NCBI RefSeq assembly: GCF_900114095.1
Contig: NZ_FORV01000002.1
Location: 434,001-498,000, forward strand
DNA from: Sphingomonas sp. NFR04
Lineage (GTDB): Bacteria > Pseudomonadota > Alphaproteobacteria > Sphingomonadales > Sphingomonadaceae
Direction: 5' to 3'
Length of the DNA stretch: 64,000 nt
The notes under the pieces were generated by a model, which did not search any database, was not told where the DNA came from, and saw only the letters and a program-made list of their open reading frames with translations. The position numbers and the translations under genes are program-made. Below, one piece after another: positions 27,683 to 35,774 of this stretch; position 1 is the stretch's first letter; every line of letters starts with the position of its first letter.

Positions 27683-28099
27683 TTATTGGTTCACGCGAAG
27701 GCGCGAAGACGCGAAGGAATCATGGCCGTTGACGACCCGGCGAAGCCCCTCCTTGAGCGTCTCGCCACCGAAATTGATCAGCAGCCCAAGGGGCTGCTTG
27801 AGCAAACGAAGATAGGTAAGCACCTGCTTCCCATGCACGGGCGCGAGGCGCTCGACGGACTTGATTTCGACGAGAAGACAGCCGTCAACGATAAGATCAG
27901 CGCGGAATGCGCCTTCAAAGCGCAACCCTTCAAACTCGATGTCGATTGGGCATTGTTGGACGACACGATGTCCCCGCTCGACGAGCTTTGCTGCCAATAT
28001 CGCTTCGTACACGCTTTCCAGCAGCCCAGGCCCAAGCGCCATGTGCAACTTGATCGATGCATCGATGATGTCGGCTGCAATTGCCTCGACGTCCTGCAT
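27683..28099 (-). CDS. GxxExxY family protein inserted between fabD and fabG
   Basis: A 138-residue protein of the GxxExxY family, which has a PD-(D/E)xK nuclease-like fold and no settled function. The naming motif is G25-L-L-E28-S-V-Y31 in ALGPGLLESVYEAI. The nuclease-like residues are in FRADLIVDGCLLVEIKSV (D, then E-x-K). The ATG at 28099 directly abuts one arm of a perfect 27-bp inverted repeat. The other arm encodes the last residues before the stop (FASSRLRVNQ). The gene has the same direction as fabD and fabG and lies within their operon. The flanking repeats suggest an inserted element. Confidence 0.88.
   Translation of the reverse strand: MQDVEAIAADIIDASIKLHMALGPGLLESVYEAILAAKLVERGHRVVQQCPIDIEFEGLRFEGAFRADLIVDGCLLVEIKSVERLAPVHGKQVLTYLRLLKQPLGLLINFGGETLKEGLRRVVNGHDSFASSRLRVNQ
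27690..27716. repeat. 27-bp inverted repeat, arm at the 3' end of the GxxExxY gene
   Basis: The arm begins TTCACGCGAAGGCGCGAAGA and ends CGCGAAG. It contains three spaced CGCGAAG units in tandem 8-base steps. It lies inside the last codons of the GxxExxY gene. It is an exact reverse complement of 28100-28126. Confidence 0.95.
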
Positions 28100-28126
28100 C
28101 TTCGCGTCTTCGCGCCTTCGCGTGAA
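28100..28126. repeat. 27-bp inverted repeat, arm at the 5' end of the GxxExxY gene
   Basis: Exact reverse complement of 27690-27716 (CTTCGCGTCTTCGCGCCTTC, then GCGTGAA). It ends on the base before the GxxExxY ATG, so it is the whole 5' leader after the fabD stop, apart from four bases. In mRNA the two arms can pair across the gene. Confidence 0.95.
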
Positions 28127-28130
28127 AAAA

Positions 28131-29066
28131 TCAAAGCACCTTCATCAGCGCCTCGATATCGTCCATGCTCACCACGCTGGTCACGCCGGCATCGGGGGTG
28201 ATGCGCTTGACCATGCCGCCGAGCACCTTGCCGCCCAGTTCGACGAAATCATGCACGCCTGCATCGAACATAGCCGACACCGATTCGCGCCAGCGGACCA
28301 TGCCGGTCACCTGCTCGACGAGCAGCGTGCGGATCGTCGCCGGGTCGGCGACCGGCGCTGCCGTCACATTGGCATAGACCGGCACCAACGGCGCCTGGAT
28401 CGCCACCTCGGCGAGCGCGGCGGCCATGGCGTCGGCGGCAGGCTGCATCAGCGGGCAGTGGAACGGTGCCGAAACCGGCAGCAGCAGCGCGCGCTTGGCG
28501 CCATGGTCCTTGGCGATCGCTACCGCACGCTCTATCGCCGCGCGCGCGCCCGAGATCACCACCTGCGTCGGATCATTGTCGTTGGCCACGGTGCACACTT
28601 CGCCCTCGGCCGCGGCATCGGCGATCGCCTGCGCCTTGACAAGGTCGGCACCCAACAGGGCGGCCATCGCCCCCTCGCCCACCGGTACCGCCGACTGCAT
28701 CGCGTCGCCGCGCTTGCGCAGCAGCTTGGCCGTGGTCGGCAGGTCCAGCGCCCCGGCGGCGCACAGCGCGGTATATTCACCGAGCGAGTGGCCCGCGACG
28801 AAATCGGCCTTGTCGGCGAGGCGGATGCCGCCTTCCTTCTCCAGTACGCGCAGCACCGCGATGGCATTGGCCATGATCGCCGGCTGGGCGTTGGCGGTGA
28901 GCGTGAGGTCGCTCTCCGGGCCTTCGCTCATCAGCTTGAAGAGATGCTGGCCCAGCGCCTCGTCGACTTCCTGGAACACTTCGCGCGCGGCGGGGCTCGC
29001 TTCGGCCAAGGCCTTGCCCATGCCGACGGCCTGGCTACCCTGGCCGGGAAAAAGGAACGCGCGCAT
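28131..29066 (-). CDS. fabD: Malonyl CoA-ACP transacylase
   Basis: Loads malonyl groups onto ACP for fatty acid synthesis. It has 311 residues. The family start MRAFLFPGQGSQAVGMGK is present. The nucleophile is S94 in AGHSLGEYTALCAAG and the catalytic histidine is in VSAPFHCPLMQPA. The start at 29066 is chosen on this conserved beginning; the frame continues upstream without similarity. It is the first gene of the leftward fab operon. Its stop lies 4 bases from the inverted-repeat arm of the GxxExxY cassette. Confidence 0.96.
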   Translation of the reverse strand: MRAFLFPGQGSQAVGMGKALAEASPAAREVFQEVDEALGQHLFKLMSEGPESDLTLTANAQPAIMANAIAVLRVLEKEGGIRLADKADFVAGHSLGEYTALCAAGALDLPTTAKLLRKRGDAMQSAVPVGEGAMAALLGADLVKAQAIADAAAEGEVCTVANDNDPTQVVISGARAAIERAVAIAKDHGAKRALLLPVSAPFHCPLMQPAADAMAAALAEVAIQAPLVPVYANVTAAPVADPATIRTLLVEQVTGMVRWRESVSAMFDAGVHDFVELGGKVLGGMVKRITPDAGVTSVVSMDDIEALMKVL

Positions 29067-29223
29067 AACTTGTCTCCTGCGGAAGCGCCGTGAATGGCTG
29101 AGCGCGTTACGGCGAGACACGGCCCCGACGCAAGCCTGCCGCTCGGCTACCATCGTCACAAAGCCGCACGCGTCGAAAAACCGCGTGCCAAGCAAAACCT
29201 TGGCGCGCTTTAGGTTAATAGCC

Positions 29224-29257
29224 GTGTCAATCCGGGGCACCTGGTCGCATTTGACAC
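29224..29257. promoter_or_regulatory. GTGTCAA-N20-TTGACAC inverted repeat in the fabD/PEP-CTERM gap
   Basis: GTGTCAA (29224-29230) and TTGACAC (29251-29257) form a perfect 7-bp inverted repeat with 20 bases between. The TTGACA could serve as a -35 for the rightward gene, though no good -10 follows. It may be an operator. The rest of the 281-base gap shows nothing clear. Confidence 0.3.
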
Positions 29258-29347
29258 AGGTAACCAAAGTCGTTGTCGTTGTTGAAGTTAAGCGCCACCC
29301 GTATCTTCCTCCTCAAGTTGATCAGTATGACAGCGGGAGGACTTGGA

Positions 29348-29941
29348 ATGAAGTTGAAGACGATTCTGGCCGGAGCGGCCATCCTGACGGCAGCGGCACC
29401 TTGCGCCGCGAATGCATCGGTGATCGTGCTCGGCAAGTGCAGCTCGGTCGCATCGTCTAGCGGCTGCCTGTTCGCCGGCAACATCAACGGCAACGACAAT
29501 GTGCTGAACCCGAACAGCTACAAGCAGGCGCAGCTCGTCTACAACGTCTATAACAATTTCGTGCCGAGCGCGCAGCCGAACATCACGCTCAACTATCTGT
29601 TCGACACCAGCAGCACCTCCGGCCTGATCACGGGCGCCAACACCGGATCGGGCACCTGGTCGACGCCGGGTTATGTCATCGACTATATGGCGGTGAAGGC
29701 GGGCAACTATTTCACGCTCTACAAGATCGCCGATCTCAGCAGCGGCAGCTGGAGCACGATGGACATCCCGCACGGCAAGAACCTGAAGGACCTGTCGCAC
29801 ATCGTGTTCTTCGGCTCCGAGGCGGTGGCCGGGGTGCCCGAGCCGGCGACCTGGGGCATGATGATCGCCGGCGTCGGCATGGCCGGGGGCGCGCTGCGCC
29901 GCCGCCGCGCCCGCCAGCAGCTGCGCTTCGCCGCCGCCTGA
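29348..29941 (+). CDS. PEPxxWA-CTERM sorting-domain protein, second
   Basis: A secreted protein of 197 residues with a signal peptide (LAGAAILTAAAPCAANAS). The body is rich in Asn, Ser, Gly and Tyr with two cysteines (GKCSSVASSSGC). The C-terminal sorting tail is VPEPATWGMMIAGVGMAGGA followed by RRRRARQQ. GGGAGGA stands seven bases before the ATG at 29348. It is unrelated in sequence to the other PEP-CTERM protein (16723-17403) outside the tail. The function is unknown. Confidence 0.88.
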   Translation: MKLKTILAGAAILTAAAPCAANASVIVLGKCSSVASSSGCLFAGNINGNDNVLNPNSYKQAQLVYNVYNNFVPSAQPNITLNYLFDTSSTSGLITGANTGSGTWSTPGYVIDYMAVKAGNYFTLYKIADLSSGSWSTMDIPHGKNLKDLSHIVFFGSEAVAGVPEPATWGMMIAGVGMAGGALRRRRARQQLRFAAA

Positions 29942-29984
29942 TTGCGCTTGCAACCGCCCCCGCTTTTGCGTAAGGGCGAACGAT

Positions 29985-30021
29985 CGGAGCGGAGCAGCAA
30001 TGCGTCCGCTCCGTTTGCTTT
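29985..30021 (+). terminator. Terminator after the PEP-CTERM gene, upstream of rpsF
   Basis: A perfect 9-bp stem (CGGAGCGGA 29985-29993 with TCCGCTCCG 30005-30013) is followed by TTTGCTTT. The remaining 70 bases before rpsF hold a further foldable stretch with GACG and CGTC ends, and could be part of a ribosomal-protein leader. Confidence 0.7.
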
Positions 30022-30091
30022 ATCGAGACGACAGCCGGAGGGGCGACCGCATGGGGCGGCGTCAGCGATCGGCCAACAGGAAGAGAACCCA

Positions 30092-30466
30092 ATGGCTCTG
30101 TACGAGCATGTGTTCCTTGCGCGCCAGGATCTGGCACAGGCGCAAGTGGACGCGCTGGCGGAAACCGCCACCAAGATCATCGAAGACAACAACGGCAAGG
30201 TCGTCAAGACCGAGACCTGGGGTCTTCGCAGCCTCGCCTATCGCATCGCGAAGAACCGCAAGGCGCATTACGTGATGCTCGAAATCGACGCGCCGGCCGG
30301 CGTGGTCGCCGAGCTGGAGCGCCAGACGCAGATCAACGAAGACGTGATCCGCTACATGACCGTCAAGGTTGACGGCCACGAAGCTGGTCCCTCGGTGATG
30401 ATGCGCAAGGGCGACCGCGAGCGCCGCGGCCGTCGTGACCGCGATGGCAATTTCGAAGGCGAATAA
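30092..30466 (+). CDS. rpsF: 30S ribosomal protein S6
   Basis: Component of the 30S platform that binds S18. It has 124 residues. The protein starts [38 protein letters not shown] and [14 protein letters not shown] are typical. The tail is highly charged ([15 protein letters not shown]). The start at 30092 follows AGGAAGAGAA; the open frame further upstream has no similarity. It is the first gene of the rpsF-rpsR-rplI operon. Confidence 0.97.
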   Translation: MALYEHVFLARQDLAQAQVDALAETATKIIEDNNGKVVKTETWGLRSLAYRIAKNRKAHYVMLEIDAPAGVVAELERQTQINEDVIRYMTVKVDGHEAGPSVMMRKGDRERRGRRDRDGNFEGE

Positions 30467-30480
30467 GGAGCGTATAGACC

Positions 30481-30705
30481 ATGGCACGACCCTTTTTCCG
30501 CCGCCGCAAGAGCTGCCCCTTCTCCGCGAAGGATGCGCCCCGGATCGACTATAAGGACGTCCGCCTGCTGCAGGGCTTCGTCTCCGAGCGCGGCAAGATC
30601 GTCCCCTCGCGCATCACTTCGGTGAGCGCGAAGAAGCAGCGCGAGCTGGCCCAGGCCATCAAGCGCGCTCGTCACCTGGGCCTGCTGCCCTACATCGTTA
30701 AGTAA
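30481..30705 (+). CDS. rpsR: 30S ribosomal protein S18
   Basis: A 74-residue basic protein of the 30S platform and partner of S6. The family signature is present: [19 protein letters not shown], then [20 protein letters not shown] and [13 protein letters not shown]. It lies 14 bases after rpsF with a good ribosome-binding site, and rplI follows 11 bases later. Confidence 0.98.
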   Translation: MARPFFRRRKSCPFSAKDAPRIDYKDVRLLQGFVSERGKIVPSRITSVSAKKQRELAQAIKRARHLGLLPYIVK

Positions 30706-30716
30706 GGAGCGGATCC

Positions 30717-31310
30717 ATGGACGTCATTCTGCTGGAGCGCGTTGAGAAGCTCGGCCACATCGGCGACGTGGTGAAGGTGAAGGACGGCTTTGCCCGTAAC
30801 TTCCTCCTGCCGCGCAAGAAGGCGCTGCGCGCCAACGAAGCCAACCGCAAGGTCTTCGAAGCCAATCGCGAGCGCATCGAGTCCGAGAACGCGACCCGTC
30901 GCGTCGAGGCCGAGAAGGAATCGAAGACGCTCGAGGGCGTTTCGGTGACCCTGATCCGCCAGGCGTCGAACGTCGGCCAGCTGTACGGCTCGGTTGCGGT
31001 GCGCGACCTGGTCGACGTGCTGACCGCCGACGGCCACAAGGTCAACAAGGCGCAGATCGTGCTCGACCGTCCGATCAAGGCGATCGGCGTGTACGAAGTC
31101 CGCGTTGCGCTGCACCCGGAAGTCGCGGTGACCATCAAGGTCAACGTCGCACGTTCGCCGGAAGAAGCCGAGATGCAGGCGCAGGGCGTCGACGTCATGT
31201 CGGCGATGTTCGAGCGCGAAGAGACCGGCTTCACCGAGGACTATGATCCCAACGCCGAGCCGGGCGAGATCGCGACCGAAGCCCCCGCCGCGGAAGACGC
31301 GCAGGGCTGA
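30717..31310 (+). CDS. rplI: 50S ribosomal protein L9
   Basis: Binds 23S rRNA at the base of the L1 stalk. The N-terminal domain signature [19 protein letters not shown] and [13 protein letters not shown] is clear, followed by the long connecting helix and the C-terminal domain. At 197 residues it is longer than the E. coli protein (149), because of an acidic tail after residue 150 that is usual in Alphaproteobacteria. It is the last gene of the operon, with a strong terminator behind it. Confidence 0.97.
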   Translation: MDVILLERVEKLGHIGDVVKVKDGFARNFLLPRKKALRANEANRKVFEANRERIESENATRRVEAEKESKTLEGVSVTLIRQASNVGQLYGSVAVRDLVDVLTADGHKVNKAQIVLDRPIKAIGVYEVRVALHPEVAVTIKVNVARSPEEAEMQAQGVDVMSAMFEREETGFTEDYDPNAEPGEIATEAPAAEDAQG

Positions 31311-31336
31311 GTCGAGCGACTCTACCAACAAGGCAG

Positions 31337-31373
31337 GGGCCGTACCGAGCGATCGGTGCGGCCCTTTCCTTTT
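31337..31373 (+). terminator. Intrinsic terminator after rplI
   Basis: An 11-bp stem (31337-31347 with 31354-31364, one G-T pair) with a six-base loop is followed by TTTCCTTTT. Confidence 0.92.
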
Positions 31374-31510
31374 GGCCAGTGGAAACGTGCCACACCTGTC
31401 CTGAAATCGGCTGGAGAAGCCGTTTACTTCCCCTCGATTCCGCTAGTGTACGAAAATCCGCAGGCGTACCGCGTGGCACCCCGAATCGGTCGGGGCACGG
31501 AGACCTGCAA

Positions 31511-33409
31511 GTGGAGCAGCAAGCGAGCGACGGGCTTGATCCCGCGCATCCGCATCAGGAAAAGTTCGCCGCGCTGGCGGTCGGCGCGATCGGCGTGGTG
31601 TTCGGCGACATCGGCACGTCGCCGCTCTATTCGCTCAAGGAAAGCTTCATCGGCCACCACAAGCTGGCCCTGGATCCGGCGCATATCTACGGGGTGCTGT
31701 CGCTGATCTTCTGGACGATGACCTCGATCGTCACGATCAAATATGTCGCGCTGATCCTGCGCGCCGACAACAAGGGCGAAGGCGGCAGCCTGGCGCTGCT
31801 CGCCCTGATCACCCGCAAGATGGGCGACACCCGCTGGCGCGTCGCGATCACCATGACCGGCGTGATTGCCACGGCGCTCTTCTATGGCGACGCGATCATC
31901 ACGCCCGCGATCTCGGTGCTGTCGGCGGTAGAGGGCCTCACCACCGTCGAGGCGGGCTTCACGCCGCTGGTGCTGCCGGTGACGGTGGCGATCCTGGTCG
32001 CGCTGTTCGCCATCCAGGCACGCGGCACTGCGGCGGTGGGCAAGCTGTTCGGGCCGGTAATGCTCGTCTATTTCGCGGTCATCGCAATCCTCGGCGTCCG
32101 CGGCATCATCGCCGCGCCCGAAATCCTGTGGGCGCTGAACCCCTGGTATGCGGTCAAGTTCTTCCTGCTCGATCCCAGCCTCGCCTTCCTGGCGCTGGGA
32201 TCGGTGGTGCTGGCGGTGACCGGGGCCGAGGCGCTCTATGCCGACATGGGCCATTTCGGCCGGCGCGCGATCATGGTGTCGTGGCTTTACGTCGCCTTTC
32301 CGTGCCTGATGCTCAACTATCTCGGCCAGTCGGCGCTGATCCTGCGCAACCCGGCGATGATCGAGAATCCCTTCTTCCTGATGGCGCCGGACTGGGCGCG
32401 CCTGCCGCTCGTCATCCTCGCCACCATGGCGACGGTGATCGCCAGCCAGGCGGTGATCTCGGGCGCCTTCTCGGTTTCGCAACAGGCGGTGCAGCTCGGC
32501 TTCCTGCCGCGGCTGCGCATCCTCCACACCAGCGCCAAGGCGGCAGGGCAGATCTATGTGCCGCTGGTCAATTGGGGCCTGCTGGTGATGGTAGTGCTGC
32601 TGGCGCTCGGCTTCCGCAGCTCGAGCAACCTCGCCTCCGCCTACGGCATCGCGGTGACCGGCACGATGTTCATCACCGCCTGCATGCTCGGCGTGCTGAC
32701 CTTTGCCGTGTGGAAGTGGAACAAGCTGCTCGCCGGCCTCGTCACCGGCATCTTCCTGCTGATCGACGGCGCCTATTTCGCCTCGAACATCACCAAGATC
32801 CCCGATGGCGGCTGGTTCCCGCTGCTGGTGGCGGCCGTGGCCTTCGTGCTGCTGACCACCTGGTCGCGTGGGCGGCGGCTGGTGCTCGCGCGGCTGCAGG
32901 AAGGGGCGATGCCGATCGCGCTGTTCATCCGCTCCGCCGCGCAGACCGCGACGCGGGTGAAGGGCACCGCGGTGTTCCTCACCTCGACGCCGGACAGCAT
33001 CCCCCCTGCCCTGCTCCACAACCTCAAGCACAACAAGGTGCTGCACGAGCGGATCGTGCTGCTCACCGTCGCGATCGAGCAGGTTCCGCATGTCCGCGGC
33101 GCCGAGTGCACGTCGATGGAGCCGCTCGGCGACGGCTTCTTCCGCGTCGTGCTCCACTATGGCTTCATGGACGAGGTCGACGTGCCCATGGCGCTGGCGG
33201 CGATTCAGGAGTGCGGCGCGCCGTTCCGCCCGATGGAAACCAGCTACTTCCTCGCTCGCCAGACGCTGCTGCCCTCCTCGCGCCCCGGCATGGCAATCTG
33301 GCGCGAGAAGCTGTTCGCCTGGATGGTGCGCAATGCCGAAAGCGCGATGGAGTTCTTCAAGCTGCCCACCAATCGCGTCGTCGAACTCGGCAGCCAGCTG
33401 GAAATCTGA
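31511..33409 (+). CDS. kup: Kup-family potassium uptake transporter
   Basis: A secondary K+ transporter of the KUP/HAK/KT family in the inner membrane. The signature [20 protein letters not shown] opens the membrane domain, followed by about 12 TM helices and a cytoplasmic C-terminal domain of about 170 residues. [19 protein letters not shown] and [12 protein letters not shown] are conserved. I choose the GTG at 31511, eight bases after GGAG, which gives 632 residues, the usual length; the ATG at 31379 would add 44 unrelated residues overlapping the region just after the rplI terminator. It is convergent with the sulP gene. Confidence 0.94.
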   Translation: MEQQASDGLDPAHPHQEKFAALAVGAIGVVFGDIGTSPLYSLKESFIGHHKLALDPAHIYGVLSLIFWTMTSIVTIKYVALILRADNKGEGGSLALLALITRKMGDTRWRVAITMTGVIATALFYGDAIITPAISVLSAVEGLTTVEAGFTPLVLPVTVAILVALFAIQARGTAAVGKLFGPVMLVYFAVIAILGVRGIIAAPEILWALNPWYAVKFFLLDPSLAFLALGSVVLAVTGAEALYADMGHFGRRAIMVSWLYVAFPCLMLNYLGQSALILRNPAMIENPFFLMAPDWARLPLVILATMATVIASQAVISGAFSVSQQAVQLGFLPRLRILHTSAKAAGQIYVPLVNWGLLVMVVLLALGFRSSSNLASAYGIAVTGTMFITACMLGVLTFAVWKWNKLLAGLVTGIFLLIDGAYFASNITKIPDGGWFPLLVAAVAFVLLTTWSRGRRLVLARLQEGAMPIALFIRSAAQTATRVKGTAVFLTSTPDSIPPALLHNLKHNKVLHERIVLLTVAIEQVPHVRGAECTSMEPLGDGFFRVVLHYGFMDEVDVPMALAAIQECGAPFRPMETSYFLARQTLLPSSRPGMAIWREKLFAWMVRNAESAMEFFKLPTNRVVELGSQLEI

Positions 33410-33411
33410 GC

Positions 33412-33448
33412 AAAAAAATGGGGCGGCATCCGCGAGGGAAGCCGCCCC
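33412..33448 (-). terminator. Terminator of the sulP operon
   Basis: GGGGCGGC (33420-33427) pairs with GCCGCCCC (33441-33448). On the minus strand the stem is followed by a run of seven T. It probably also stops kup transcripts in part. Confidence 0.88.
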
Positions 33449-33469
33449 AGGTCTTCGGGGTGTGTTCGT

Positions 33470-34981
33470 TCAGCCGGCGAGGACCGCGGTCTTGCCGCTG
33501 GCGCCCTGGACATCGACCGGCGATCCGCCCGCGCGGCGGCGCTGCAGCCAGTCCTTCAGCAGCTCGGCGCAGCTGTGATCGACCGCGTCGAGCCGCGACA
33601 CGTCGAGCAGCACCGACTTGCCGCCGGGGACCGACTCCAGCCGGTCGGAAAGCTTGGGCAGCGTGATGAAGGTCGCCGAGCCCGCCAGCGCGATCCGGTG
33701 TTCGCCCGCTTCCTCCTGCTGGTCGACTTTGAGACCGAGGCGGCGGAGGTTGGGCACCAGCTCGAGCAGCGACAGCGCGATGCCGACCAGCACGCCGGTG
33801 AGCAGGTCCTGGGTCACGACAAGCGCGCAGGTCACCGCCCAGATCGCCGCCGGCAGGACGCCATAGGTCCCGAACAGGTGGCGGACATGCTTGAGGTTGA
33901 CCAGCTTGGCACCGGTCACCACCAGCACCGCACCCAGCGCCGCCATCGGGATCTCGCGCAGCAGCCAGGGCAGCAGCGCGACGAAGCCGAGGATCCAGGC
34001 GCCGTGCAGGATCGCCGACAGACGCGTCTGCGCGCCGGCCTGGACGTTGGCCGAGCTGCGGACGATCACGCCGGTCATCGGCAGCGCGCCGGCAACGCCG
34101 CACAGCAGGTTGCCGATGCCCTGCGCACGCAGTTCCTTGTTGTAGTTGGTCCGCACACCGTCATGCATGCGATCGACCGCGGCGGCCGAAAGCAAAGTTT
34201 CGGCGCTGGCGATGAAGGCGAGTGCGATCGCAGCGGTGATCACGCCCGGGTCCATCCACTTGGCGAGGAAGCCGTTCTCCGGCAGCGCGATCGCCGAGAC
34301 GATGTTCGAGGGCACGGTGACGCGGGTCACGTCGAGCCCGAGGCTGAACGCCACCAGCGTCGCTGCGACCACGCCGACCAGCGCGCCGGGGACGAGCTTC
34401 ACGGCAGCCGGCTTGAACTTGTCCCAGCCGAGCATCGTGACGATCGTCAGCAGGCCCAGCCCCAGCGCCATTTCGGCGGCGGCGAGATCGGTGGAGAGGC
34501 CCAGCACGCGGCCGGGCATCGCGGCCAGATTGGCAAGCCCGTTCGATAGCGGCTTCGCATCGAACAGCACGTGATATTGGCCGACGACGATCAGGATGCC
34601 GATGCCGGCAAGCATGCCGTGCACCACGGCTGGCGAGATCGCACGGAACCAGCCGCCGACGCGCAGCACGCCCGCGACTACCTGGATGGCGCCGGCGAGG
34701 ATCAGGATCGGCCCCAGCGCGGACAGGCCCTGCTCACGCACCAGTTCGAACACGATGACGGCAAGGCCGGCCGCCGGGCCGCTCACCTGGAGCGGCGAAC
34801 CGGCGAGCAGGCCGACGACCAGGCCACCGATGATGCCGGTGACCAGGCCCTTCTCAGGCGGCACGCCCGAGGCGATGGCGATGCCCATGCAGAGCGGCAT
34901 CGCCACGAGGAACACGACGATCGACGCCGTGAAGTCGCGCACGAAGCTCTTGGGCTTCGGTGCTTCCGCGACCGTGCTCAT
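33470..34981 (-). CDS. SulP-family anion transporter with STAS domain
   Basis: A 503-residue inner-membrane transporter. The SulP membrane domain (about 10-11 helices) includes FLVAMPLCMGIAIASGVPPE, GLVTGIIGGLVVGLLAGSPL and SAETLLSAAAVDRMHD. A short C-terminal STAS domain ends the protein (KSVLLDVSRLDAVDHSCAEL). It overlaps the carbonic anhydrase gene by 4 bases and is translated after it. That pairing suggests that the transported anion is bicarbonate, as in cyanobacterial BicA, though sulfate is not excluded. Confidence 0.92.
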   Translation of the reverse strand: MSTVAEAPKPKSFVRDFTASIVVFLVAMPLCMGIAIASGVPPEKGLVTGIIGGLVVGLLAGSPLQVSGPAAGLAVIVFELVREQGLSALGPILILAGAIQVVAGVLRVGGWFRAISPAVVHGMLAGIGILIVVGQYHVLFDAKPLSNGLANLAAMPGRVLGLSTDLAAAEMALGLGLLTIVTMLGWDKFKPAAVKLVPGALVGVVAATLVAFSLGLDVTRVTVPSNIVSAIALPENGFLAKWMDPGVITAAIALAFIASAETLLSAAAVDRMHDGVRTNYNKELRAQGIGNLLCGVAGALPMTGVIVRSSANVQAGAQTRLSAILHGAWILGFVALLPWLLREIPMAALGAVLVVTGAKLVNLKHVRHLFGTYGVLPAAIWAVTCALVVTQDLLTGVLVGIALSLLELVPNLRRLGLKVDQQEEAGEHRIALAGSATFITLPKLSDRLESVPGGKSVLLDVSRLDAVDHSCAELLKDWLQRRRAGGSPVDVQGASGKTAVLAG

Positions 34982-35673
34982 TCGGCTGCCTCCGCATAGG
35001 CGATGTCGCGGGCCAGCCGCTGGCCGGCGGGCAGCGCCACCGGCATCGGGCGATCCTCGCGGATCGGCATGAAGCGCCCGGTCTCGCCGTCGAGGCCGAG
35101 CACCATCCCGGCGCCGATATCGACGAACCAGCCGTGCAGCGCGATCTCGCCGCGCGCGATGCCCGCCGCAACCGATGGGTGGGTGCGCAGGTGAGCGAGC
35201 TGGACCACGACATTCTCAAGCGCGGCGGTGCGGACCGCATCGGCGCCTTCCAGATTGTCATAGCCGCCGTCGACGACGCACTTGGCGGCATGGCTGTGGC
35301 GCAGCCAGGCAGTGACGTTCGGCATGCCTTCGAGCATTTCCGGGTTCATCAGCGCCTTCATCGCGCCGCAGTCCGAATGGCCGCAGACGATGATGTCGCG
35401 CACCCCCAGCGCTGCCACGGCATATTCGACGGTCGAGGACACGCCGCCATTCTGGGTGGCGAAGGGCGGCACGATGTTGCCGGCGTTACGGCAGACGAAC
35501 AGGTCGCCCGGGTTCGCCTGGATGATGTGCTCGGGCACCACGCGCGAATCGGCGCAGGAGATCATCAGCGCCTTCGGGCTCTGCCCGTGCGCGGCGAGCT
35601 TGGAATAGAGGGCGTGCTGGTTCGGGAAGACCTGCTTCTCGAAATCGACGACGCGTCCGATCACTTCGTTCAC
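34978..35673 (-). CDS. Beta-class carbonic anhydrase
   Basis: Zinc enzyme interconverting CO2 and bicarbonate. It has 231 residues. The zinc ligands are C40 (ISCADSRVVPE), H99 and C102 (CGHSDCGAMKAL), and the D42-R44 dyad is present. It is the first gene of a two-gene operon and overlaps the SulP transporter gene by 4 bases, so hydration and anion transport appear to be coupled. A role in supplying bicarbonate for carboxylases at low CO2 is likely but inferred. Confidence 0.95.
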   Translation of the reverse strand: MNEVIGRVVDFEKQVFPNQHALYSKLAAHGQSPKALMISCADSRVVPEHIIQANPGDLFVCRNAGNIVPPFATQNGGVSSTVEYAVAALGVRDIIVCGHSDCGAMKALMNPEMLEGMPNVTAWLRHSHAAKCVVDGGYDNLEGADAVRTAALENVVVQLAHLRTHPSVAAGIARGEIALHGWFVDIGAGMVLGLDGETGRFMPIREDRPMPVALPAGQRLARDIAYAEAAE

Positions 35674-35774
35674 GGCTTGCTCCTGTAACGCACCCGCGGC
35701 GCGGGCATCTCTTCAGGAATGCAAACTACCGGTCGCCATTTGCTGCATCGCGGCGCGTTCGTAAGAAAACGTTG

